Shown here in pieces: positions 1-6,010 of a stretch of DNA of 12,803 nt. The position numbers were made by a program, and so were the translations under genes. Location: the NCBI GenBank assembly GCA_001515955.1, contig LOES01000091.1:1-12803 (forward strand), in the 5' to 3' direction. The DNA is from Clostridia bacterium BRH_c25 (GTDB lineage Bacteria; Bacillota_A; Clostridia; Lutisporales; Lutisporaceae). The notes beneath the pieces were generated by a model that saw nothing but the letters and a program-made list of their open reading frames with translations, was not told the DNA's origin and did no database searches. Every line of letters begins with the position of its first letter. Within the stretch, counting starts at the first letter, position 1.

Positions 1-30
1 TATTAACACAACAACTTTCTTGTCTTTCAT
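1..30 (-). CDS. possible start of a further gene, cut by the window edge
   Basis: An open frame of ten codons begins with ATG at 30-28 and runs off the left edge; it reads MKDKKVVVLI. It lies 73 bp past the stop of the YtcP-like permease in the same orientation, where CUT1 importer operons often carry a solute-binding protein or a glycosidase. A lysine-rich start followed by hydrophobic residues would suit a signal peptide, but ten codons cannot show that. The ribosome binding site is poor: the nearest AGGA (50-47) is 16 nt away. An in-frame GTG at 45-43 is too close to that AGGA to be a better start. The function is unknown. Confidence 0.3.
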   Translation of the reverse strand, partial: MKDKKVVVLI

Positions 31-56
31 AGTGTTAATAATCACATCCTTGATTC

Positions 57-99
57 AGTGCCTCGCATGCCCAAGAAGGAATATACGTTACGAGGCACT
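57..99. repeat. inverted repeat after the YtcP-like permease gene
   Basis: Two perfect 9-bp arms, AGTGCCTCG at 57-65 and its complement at 91-99, are separated by 25 nt. No T-run follows on either strand, so it does not look like a rho-independent terminator. On the operon mRNA it would form a hairpin just after the permease stop codon. Such a structure could stabilise the upstream mRNA or set the expression of a downstream gene, but the sequence does not show which. Confidence 0.5.
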
Positions 100-103
100 A
101 TGG

Positions 104-1000
104 TTAGCCTTTAATAGACCCGATGGTCAGACCTTCAACAAAATACTTCTGGAAGAATGGATAGGCCAGTATTATGGGGCCTATTGCAATAACTGCCATT
201 GCCATTCTTGCCGTCTGGGAGGGTAGGTTTGCCATGATCTGAGTTGCATTGTTTATAGAGCCTGCATTATTTGAAAGGTATAATATTGCTTTATCCACTC
301 TATACATAAGGTATTGGAGATTGAAAAGCTTTTCATTATTTATGAAAAGCAAAGGTGCATACCAGTCATTCCAATAGGTAAGTACATTGAAAAGTCCAAT
401 TGTGGCTAATACGGGTTTTGCCAGAGGAAGTACTATTCTTACAAAGGTCTGGAATTCTCCGGCGCCGTCAATTCTTGCCGCCTCTATAATTCCTTCCGGT
501 ATGGTCGTCATGAAGAAGGTTCTCATTATCAGTACATAGAGTGGGGTCATCAGATACGGGAGTATAAGTGCCATTATGGTGTTATCTATATGAAGAACAT
601 TGACATATACCATGTACCACGGAACCAGGCCTCCGTTGAACAGCATGGTAAGGAAGACTATGAAGGTGAAGACACTCCTGTATTTAAAGTCCTTCCTGGA
701 TATGGGATATGCATATAAGGATATTATTATCAGGCTGAGAGTGCTGCCGGTCACAGTAACGAGCATAGTCACTCCGTAGGCTCTGAGAACTACCATGATG
801 TTCTTGAAAATATACTTGTAGGATTCCAGGCTGAAATCTCTTGGAATCAAGCTGTAGCCGTACATAGTCACCGTTTTTTCATTTGTTATGGAAGCTGAGA
901 AAACAATTATCAGCGGAAGCACACACGCTATTGTGCATAAAATCATAACTATATTAAGTGCAAAATCAGCTTTCTTGTTAATCTTGGTGCAATCCTTCAT
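104..1000 (-). CDS. carbohydrate ABC transporter permease, YtcP/LplC type (CUT1)
   Basis: This is an integral membrane subunit of a sugar importer of the CUT1 (MalG-like) class, 298 aa, which is a normal length. About six hydrophobic segments are visible (roughly residues 13-35, 75-98, 108-128, 139-160, 197-217 and 265-285). The cytoplasmic EAA loop that docks to the ATPase is clear at 173-196, beginning EAARIDGAGEF and ending VLPLAKP. The C-terminus ends in EGLTIGSIKG, similar to the EGLT.GS/GAVKG ending usual in this family. The start ATG lies 13 nt after the stop of the LplB-like gene. A G-rich ribosome binding site (AGGGGGG) overlaps that stop codon, so the two permeases are probably translationally coupled and form a heterodimer. 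No ATPase gene is adjacent; relatives commonly borrow a shared MsmX/MsmK-type ATPase. The substrate cannot be read from the sequence; oligosaccharides of plant cell-wall type are likely. Confidence 0.95.
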   Translation of the reverse strand: MKDCTKINKKADFALNIVMILCTIACVLPLIIVFSASITNEKTVTMYGYSLIPRDFSLESYKYIFKNIMVVLRAYGVTMLVTVTGSTLSLIIISLYAYPISRKDFKYRSVFTFIVFLTMLFNGGLVPWYMVYVNVLHIDNTIMALILPYLMTPLYVLIMRTFFMTTIPEGIIEAARIDGAGEFQTFVRIVLPLAKPVLATIGLFNVLTYWNDWYAPLLFINNEKLFNLQYLMYRVDKAILYLSNNAGSINNATQIMANLPSQTARMAMAVIAIGPIILAYPFFQKYFVEGLTIGSIKG

Positions 1001-1013
1001 CTCTCATGCCCCC

Positions 1014-1982
1014 CTAAAACAAAGAACTGTCTTTGTCGATTTTTCTTACGATATAGTTTGCAGTCAGTACTACTATAAAACCTACTATTGCCTGATAAAA
1101 GCCGGCTGCCGACGCCATACCTATATCCCCTGTGTGTCTTAACGCCCTGAACACATAAGTCTCGATAACATTGGTAACATCGAACAGCGGTCCGCTGTTT
1201 CTGGGAATATTGAAGAACAACCCGAAGTCTGTGAAAAAGACCCTGCCTACCTTTATCAATGTAAGTATTGTAATTACCGGCATCATCATGGGCACCATCA
1301 GCTTGGTTATCTGCTGGAATCTGGAAGCCCCATCGACAGCTGCCGCTTCGTACAAGGATTTGTCAAAGCCTACAATTGCGGCAAGATATATGATGCTGTC
1401 ATATCCGGTCCATTTCCATGTATTCACCAGTATAATTATCAAAGGCCAGAACCTGGGATCCACATACCACTCAACCGGCTGCATCCCTGAATTGACAAGC
1501 AGCTTGTTGATAAAACCCATATCCGAGCTTAAAAGAGCGAATACCAGATAGCTTATCACAACCCATGAAAGAAAGTATGGCAGAAACATCACGCTTTGGT
1601 ACAGCTTGGACAGTCGTCTGTTTAACAGTTCATTGAATATAATTGCAAGTGCTACGGCAATGGTGGCAGCAATTACTATGAATGCCAGATTGTAAAGAAT
1701 GGTGTTTCTTGTAATTTGAAAGGCAGCTTTTGAGTTAAACAAGTATTTAAAGTTTTCAAAGCCTACCCAGTCGCTTTTCCAGAAGCCCTTTGTATAGTTG
1801 TAATCCTTGAAGGCTATTACGATACCGAACATTGGCAGGTAGTTGTTGACCAGCAGTACCAACAGGCCCGGAAGCAGCATAAGGTACAACACCTTATTCT
1901 TTGCCAGCTCTTTAAGAAGCGCTGGTTTTTGTCTTTTCACCACAGTCCCTCTGGTGTTCAAAGCCTTTTGCACCTCAGTCAT
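1014..1982 (-). CDS. carbohydrate ABC transporter permease, LplB type (CUT1)
   Basis: This is the first permease of the importer (MalF-like partner), 322 aa, typical for LplB/YteP proteins. A basic N-terminal tail of about 30 residues precedes the first membrane segment (32-58), whose NNYLPMFGIVIAFKDYN stretch is characteristic of the family. Further hydrophobic segments lie at about 95-117, 129-150, 178-200, 228-250 and 293-313. The EAA loop is at 212-236, beginning EAAAVDGASRFQ; it ends MVPMMMP rather than the usual ILP form. The start ATG (1982-1980) follows a strong AAAGGAGG at 2001-1994, 11 nt away, slightly longer than ideal. It is the first large gene of its transcription unit: a candidate promoter lies about 105 bp upstream, and a terminator at 2269-2295 separates it from the regulator genes. 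A small leader ORF ends over its start codon. Confidence 0.95.
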   Translation of the reverse strand: MTEVQKALNTRGTVVKRQKPALLKELAKNKVLYLMLLPGLLVLLVNNYLPMFGIVIAFKDYNYTKGFWKSDWVGFENFKYLFNSKAAFQITRNTILYNLAFIVIAATIAVALAIIFNELLNRRLSKLYQSVMFLPYFLSWVVISYLVFALLSSDMGFINKLLVNSGMQPVEWYVDPRFWPLIIILVNTWKWTGYDSIIYLAAIVGFDKSLYEAAAVDGASRFQQITKLMVPMMMPVITILTLIKVGRVFFTDFGLFFNIPRNSGPLFDVTNVIETYVFRALRHTGDIGMASAAGFYQAIVGFIVVLTANYIVRKIDKDSSLF

Positions 1983-2038
1983 ATGGCCGCCCCCTCCTTT
2001 ATCGCAATTACAATTCCATTTTGCTTTTCTACTCTCAT
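1979..2038 (-). CDS. possible 19-residue leader peptide overlapping the LplB-like start
   Basis: A short frame starts at ATG 2038-2036 with AGGA four bases upstream and reads MRVEKQNGIVIAIKEGAAI. Its TGA stop (1981-1979) overlaps the permease ATG as ATGA, the classic arrangement for translational coupling. An in-frame ATG at 2050-2048 would add four residues (MQDT). The permease ribosome binding site lies inside this frame, so its translation could expose or hide that site. There is no homologue I recognise and the frame could be chance, so this is a candidate only. Confidence 0.25.
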   Translation of the reverse strand: MRVEKQNGIVIAIKEGAAI

Positions 2039-2086
2039 AGTATCCTGCATTACCCTTTCATTAAATGGAGCATCTTGCGTTTTTGT

Positions 2087-2116
2087 ATTATAATGTTGTG
2101 CAATAATAAAGCGCAA
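2087..2116 (-). promoter_or_regulatory. candidate promoter of the permease operon
   Basis: On the minus strand a perfect TATAAT (2092-2087) is preceded by TTGCGC (2116-2111) with an 18-bp spacer. The -10 is ideal and the -35 weak (TTG conserved), which suits a promoter needing an activator such as the AraC-type regulator encoded upstream. The predicted start of transcription near 2080 leaves a leader of about 100 nt before the LplB-like gene. A 10-bp palindrome, CCTTATAAGG, sits at 2126-2135, directly upstream of the -35, where an activator could bind. Confidence 0.55.
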
Positions 2117-2146
2117 CATTTTCCACCTTATAAGGGGTACGGGTAA

Positions 2147-2233
2147 CACGGAATACACGGATGTTCCACGGAATGACACGGTAGGGTTTATGTTTTTCCA
2201 CCGTGAGTTCAGTGGATTTCAGTGTCTTCAGTG
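2147..2233. repeat. inverted array of CACGG / CAGTG units with about 10-bp period
   Basis: On the plus strand CACGG occurs at 2147, 2156, 2167 and 2177 (steps of 9, 11 and 10 bp). After a 19-bp gap, CCGTG at 2201 is followed by CAGTG at 2210, 2220 and 2229 (steps of 9, 10 and 9). The two halves are an imperfect inverted repeat of about 33-35 bp: the reverse complement of the second half aligns unit by unit with the first, and three of its four units carry the same one-base change (CACTG for CACGG). It lies just upstream of the permease promoter. I believe similar CCGTGT/CACGGA strings recur in intergenic DNA of unrelated anaerobes, but cannot check that here. It may be a mobile repeat, a degenerate hairpin or a multi-site operator. 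Confidence 0.75.
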
Positions 2234-2268
2234 CTATATGTAATCTTATACTCTTTAGGGCTTACCAC

Positions 2269-2295
2269 AAAAAAAGCGTTCCTTTTCAGAAACGC
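2269..2295 (-). terminator. rho-independent terminator of the sensor operon
   Basis: Read on the minus strand, GCGTTTC (2295-2289) pairs with GGAACGC (2282-2276) around a 6-nt loop, with one T-G wobble. Seven Ts (2275-2269) follow. It sits about 270 bp past the response regulator stop and before the permease promoter, separating the sensor operon from the importer operon. Confidence 0.85.
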
Positions 2296-2312
2296 CTAGA
2301 ATAAAGACAAAC

Positions 2313-2532
2313 CTAAGAGCAGCAATGCCATAGCCTAAGTATGCTTATACAGAAATTGTCAATGGCTCTTAATAACGAAGCCTTAGAAACAACCGTATGC
2401 GAGGCAAGGATGCCGAGCAAGTCCTAAAGGTCATGGATGACCATTTTAGGACGTTAGGTTTTTCTTAGGCTGAGTTATTTAGAGCCATCAATTTCTGTAT
2501 ATTCATACGTGGCTATGCATTGCTGCTCTTAG
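2313..2532. repeat. 220-bp long imperfect palindrome (MITE-like or structured RNA element)
   Basis: The arms at about 2313-2394 and 2457-2532 are inverted copies of each other. The outer 16 bp (CTAAGAGCAGCAATGC) match perfectly. The rest aligns with scattered mismatches and a few 1-3 nt indels, including the shared blocks TATACAGAAATTG and ATGGCTCT. The centre (2395-2456) holds two nested hairpins: GGC-AAGGAT-GCC at 2403-2414, and GTCCTAAA/TTTAGGAC arms (2421-2452) enclosing GGTCAT-GG-ATGACC (2429-2442). There is no ORF and no obvious target-site duplication next to the ends (AAAC on the left, TGAC on the right). It falls in the 3' untranslated region of the sensor operon mRNA. The form suits a non-autonomous transposable element, but the alternative of a conserved structured RNA remains open. 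Confidence 0.8.
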
Positions 2533-2561
2533 TGACTACTTGTATTAGCCAGGATATCCAA

Positions 2562-4172
2562 TCAACAACCCGACTTATATTCAGAGGGGGTGACCCCTGT
2601 GTATTTTTTAAAGAGCTTGGAGAAGTAATGTGCATCCTTTATCCCTACCAGCTCCGCTATTTCATAGGTCTTGTAGCAGGAATCCCTCAGATACTCCTTG
2701 GCCTTTTCTATCCTGACCTCATTCAGATAGTCTACATAGTTCTTGCCCAGCTCTTTGGTAAACATCCTGCTCAGGTAGTATATGCTCACATAGGTATGTT
2801 CTGCAACCTCATTCAAGGTGATTGACTCATTATAATTCATGCTGATATAATCAAGGGCCTTTTGCAGAGTTGAGTTTATTGTTTTTCTGTTAAAGCTGTT
2901 TATCCTGTTTGCCATACTAATGGATATCTCTTCAAGAATTCCATTAAGCTCCATGAGGCTTTCACATTGTTCAAGAACACCGAATACTTCAGTTATTCTC
3001 CTGCTGTGAAGGCTCTCATCATCATGCTTCATGGTTGTGGGCAAGGTGTATATCAGGTTTATAGCATTCCAGTAGAACTTCTTTATGCTTTCCTTGTCAA
3101 GCTTGCATTCGTTCACACATTTCAGCATATCCTTCAGAACCAAGGCTACACTGTCTCCATTCCCTGACCTGACCTTCTGAACAAGAACCTTCTCATAATG
3201 CTCCAGCATGGAAAAGTCGGTAGATTTGTAAAAGGATTTCAAATCATCATAGAGTATTATTGTATTCTTGCCCATATAGAATTTATAATCAAGAGCTTCA
3301 AGAGCCTCCTTTGTCCTGTCGGCAAGTTCAAAAGCTCCCTTCCCCTTTGTACTTATGGATATTGTAACAGTAAAGCTGAAGCAGTTCCTTACGAGCTCCT
3401 GCAGGCTGACAGCATCTCTGTAGAGTGAGCCGGACATATCCTCCTGAGATGCTTCCTTAGGTTGAATTATGAATACTGTTGTCTTGCTGTTTATCGGTAC
3501 ATCCGCTACCTTGAAGCCGGCACCCAGCATTTCCTCAAAGGTATTAATAATTCCGAACTGGTACAGATGCCTTTCATATTGGCTTTTTAAATTCTCCTGC
3601 CCATCCTCATCGGCCTCCACAGCCATGATAGTAAAGTCATCAATGGCGAGGCCGTATAAACTGAGTTCCTCCAAAATTTCCTCTTTTTTTGTATTTATTC
3701 TGAACATGATATCATATAGCAATTTTTGTCTGAGCACCGGTATTTTACTTTCAAAATGCTTTTTTAGGCTGCTTAACTCATCCTCCAGCTTGCAGCTATG
3801 CTGAAGCTCTGCAATTGCCTTATTTATTATCCCGGTCAGGTCTTCAATTTTCGAAGGCTTTAAAACATAATCAAAGGCTCCCAGTCTTATTGCCTCCTGT
3901 ATATATTCAAAATCCCTGTAGCCGGTCAGTATTATTATCTTGCTTCCAGGCAGCAGCTGCTTAGTCTCTTTTATCATACTAAGCCCGTCTATTTCCGGCA
4001 TGTTTATATCTGTTATCAGAATATGCGGACGCAGCTCTCTGATCATCCGGATGCCTTCGATACCATCATTGGCTTCTCCGCACACCTCGCAGCCCAGGCT
4101 TTTCCAGTCTATTATATTTTTCAGCCCTTTTCTTATGATGGACTCATCGTCAACTATCAGTACCTTGAACAT
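2562..4172 (-). CDS. response regulator, YesN type: receiver plus AraC-type DNA-binding domain
   Basis: This 536-aa transcription factor is controlled by the adjacent kinase. The receiver domain is residues 1-120: acidic pair D8-D9, phosphoacceptor D55 in ILITDINMPE, T83 in IILTGY, and K105 in VLKP. A middle region of about 310 residues without a familiar motif follows, as is usual in YesN proteins. The C-terminal AraC/XylS domain (about 436-536) has two helix-turn-helix units (about 451-472 and 502-522) and ends TGVTPSEYKSGC. The start at 4172 is preferred over an in-frame ATG at 4202 because AAGGAGA lies 8 nt upstream and the sequence opens directly with the receiver strand MFKVLIVDDE. The gene begins inside the kinase gene (23-nt overlap), indicating translational coupling. 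Its likely target is the downstream sugar permease promoter, which is inference. Confidence 0.96.
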   Translation of the reverse strand: MFKVLIVDDESIIRKGLKNIIDWKSLGCEVCGEANDGIEGIRMIRELRPHILITDINMPEIDGLSMIKETKQLLPGSKIIILTGYRDFEYIQEAIRLGAFDYVLKPSKIEDLTGIINKAIAELQHSCKLEDELSSLKKHFESKIPVLRQKLLYDIMFRINTKKEEILEELSLYGLAIDDFTIMAVEADEDGQENLKSQYERHLYQFGIINTFEEMLGAGFKVADVPINSKTTVFIIQPKEASQEDMSGSLYRDAVSLQELVRNCFSFTVTISISTKGKGAFELADRTKEALEALDYKFYMGKNTIILYDDLKSFYKSTDFSMLEHYEKVLVQKVRSGNGDSVALVLKDMLKCVNECKLDKESIKKFYWNAINLIYTLPTTMKHDDESLHSRRITEVFGVLEQCESLMELNGILEEISISMANRINSFNRKTINSTLQKALDYISMNYNESITLNEVAEHTYVSIYYLSRMFTKELGKNYVDYLNEVRIEKAKEYLRDSCYKTYEIAELVGIKDAHYFSKLFKKYTGVTPSEYKSGC

Positions 4173-5979
4173 TATTATTATCTCCTTCTGGTTTCTGCTC
4201 ATCAGGTATCCTTACAATAGCCTTGGTATATTGGTCGTAGCTGCTCTCTATTTTTACTCCATATGAGCTTCCATAGAGCAGCTTTATCCTTCTATTGACA
4301 TTTTCCAAGCCTATACTTTTCCTGGCTGCACCGTAACCGCTCCCCTCAATTATGAGAGTATCCTCCTGAAGTCTAAGGTTCAGTGCTTCCAGCTCCTCCT
4401 GCGTCATGCCTATGCCATTGTCGGTAACCTCAAATATAACATGGCCGTCTTTCCTATATGCGTCCAACCTAATTATCCCATTGCGCCGGCTCTTTTCAAT
4501 TCCATGCTTTACAGCATTTTCTACCAGAGGCTGTATCAGCAGTCTTGGTATTTTTACCTCCATCAACTCTGAATCCAGTGTTTTTATTACCTCAAGCCTG
4601 TTCTCGTATCTGTTCTTCAGTACAGTCATATAATTGTCGATGTATTCCAGCTCTTCTCTGAAGGATATTGTCCTGTCCCCCCTGCCTATACTCCCGTCTA
4701 TCAGTTTGGCAAGGGCAGATACGGTTTCACTTATTTCGGGAACTCCGTTAAGCTGTGCCATCCAATTGATATTCTCAAGAGTGTTGAATAGAAAGTGCGG
4801 GTTGATCTGTGCCTGCAGTGCTTTAATCTCTGCTTCCTTAAGTGCGATTTCTTCCTTGTATATACGGTTTACCAGATAATCTATCTTTTTTGACATTCTG
4901 TTGAAGCGTTCACTTAAATACCCCAGCTCATCATTTCTGTCCAGCTCTATATCTTCATGCTTATTTCCCCGTTCAACCTTTTTCATGCCCTCCACAAGCC
5001 TGTTTATCGGAGTGATTATATCCACGGAGGTGAGTACACTCAATACTGACAATATGATAAGCCCATAAACCATAATGAGCAGCACCCATCTTTTAAGTGT
5101 GTCCATTTCCCGGTACAGCTCCTTCAGAGGTATATGGTACACAATTTTCCAACCAGGGTCCTCAAGCAGCACATAAGATATCAGCATCCCTGCTTTTTTA
5201 TCAATATAGAAACCCCTTTTCCCCTGCATCTGATGCTGGTAAAAGTTATTCAGTATTCCGTTGTTTTCGATCTCCTTTATGATTTCTTCATTATCTTCCG
5301 AGAGTATGGATATGTTGTTCACCGACTCCTTGGATAAATCAGTATATACCGACTCAAGATACTCCTTTTTTATATTTATTGCCATAAGCCCTATTTCATT
5401 GTAGTTATCCCTGTCATAAACCATTCTGGTGACATATATGTTGCTTACTTTGCCCTCCTGCTTTTCAAGAAACCATACAAGCTTTCCCTTACCTTTTCTT
5501 GCAGCTTCAACTGCGCTTTCATAGGGCAGTACCATTTCTATCCTTGTCTTTCCATTGTCCGAATCGAAGCTGAAAAATCTCCTGTTTTTTGTTACCAGGC
5601 ATATGGATTGTATTTCGTTTCTGGAAAGGGTTGCCTGCCTTAATATGCTCCTTATTTCACTTGCTCTTTTATATATGGTTATGTTATCCTCAAAACCGCT
5701 GCTGCCCAGTGCATCATATACCCTGTTGTCATACAGCAGTTCAAGGGTAAGCACCTGCATGCTGCTGGAAAGATCGTTGAAACGAAGCTCTATCATTTTG
5801 AGAATATCCTGGGAATAATTAATGGATTTCTGCTCAATTATTTCTGCAGACTTCTGATAGGATGTAACACTGATAAAAAACAATGGTATGACTATTTGTA
5901 TATAAAACAATAGTAGCAGCTTGTTCTTTATGGATGTATTCTTATAAAACAGTACAAATTTATTGACGATATTCTCCAT
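4150..5979 (-). CDS. sensor histidine kinase, YesM/LytS (HisKA_7TM-less, His_kinase) type
   Basis: This 609-aa membrane kinase pairs with the response regulator. A short cytoplasmic start is followed by a membrane segment (about 21-40), an extracellular sensor region of about 255 residues (42-297, consistent with a Cache-like fold), a second membrane segment (298-316) and a HAMP linker (about 318-370). The phosphorylated histidine is H395 in QINPHFLFNTLENINW, the signature of this kinase family. The ATP-binding domain shows the N-box LVENAVKHG (N488), DNGIGM (520-525) and SIGLENVNRRI (555-565). The start at 5979 is chosen because AGGAG lies 7 nt upstream and the membrane segment then sits where expected; an upstream ATG at 6099 lies inside the preceding gene with no matching family sequence. 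It begins 31 nt after the binding-protein gene, so the three genes are one operon. The acidic, Asn/Gln-rich last 15 residues are encoded partly within the overlap with the regulator gene. Confidence 0.96.
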   Translation of the reverse strand: MENIVNKFVLFYKNTSIKNKLLLLFYIQIVIPLFFISVTSYQKSAEIIEQKSINYSQDILKMIELRFNDLSSSMQVLTLELLYDNRVYDALGSSGFEDNITIYKRASEIRSILRQATLSRNEIQSICLVTKNRRFFSFDSDNGKTRIEMVLPYESAVEAARKGKGKLVWFLEKQEGKVSNIYVTRMVYDRDNYNEIGLMAINIKKEYLESVYTDLSKESVNNISILSEDNEEIIKEIENNGILNNFYQHQMQGKRGFYIDKKAGMLISYVLLEDPGWKIVYHIPLKELYREMDTLKRWVLLIMVYGLIILSVLSVLTSVDIITPINRLVEGMKKVERGNKHEDIELDRNDELGYLSERFNRMSKKIDYLVNRIYKEEIALKEAEIKALQAQINPHFLFNTLENINWMAQLNGVPEISETVSALAKLIDGSIGRGDRTISFREELEYIDNYMTVLKNRYENRLEVIKTLDSELMEVKIPRLLIQPLVENAVKHGIEKSRRNGIIRLDAYRKDGHVIFEVTDNGIGMTQEELEALNLRLQEDTLIIEGSGYGAARKSIGLENVNRRIKLLYGSSYGVKIESSYDQYTKAIVRIPDEQKPEGDNNNVQGTDS

Positions 5980-6010
5980 AACAGTTCTCCTATTATTTTT
6001 ATCAAATATT

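Larger units (their letters stand above)
1983..2561. other. 579-bp intergenic region between regulator and permease genes
   Basis: This stretch holds, from right to left, a long imperfect hairpin (2313-2532), the terminator of the sensor operon (2269-2295), an inverted CACGG/CAGTG array (2147-2233), a 10-bp palindrome with the permease promoter (2087-2135) and a possible leader ORF (1979-2038). A 66-residue frame spans 1979-2179 but runs through the repeat array and promoter and is not credible at full length. I see no tRNA, riboswitch or other large gene. Confidence 0.8.

Noticed and set aside
1979..2179. 66-codon minus-strand frame upstream of the LplB-like gene
   Set aside because: Its 5' two thirds run through the CACGG repeat array and the promoter, so only the last 19-23 codons could be transcribed from that promoter. 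I kept only that end, as a low-confidence leader ORF.
2313..2532. Complete insertion sequence at the long palindrome
   Set aside because: There is no transposase frame between the arms and no target-site duplication I can see, so at most it is a non-autonomous element.
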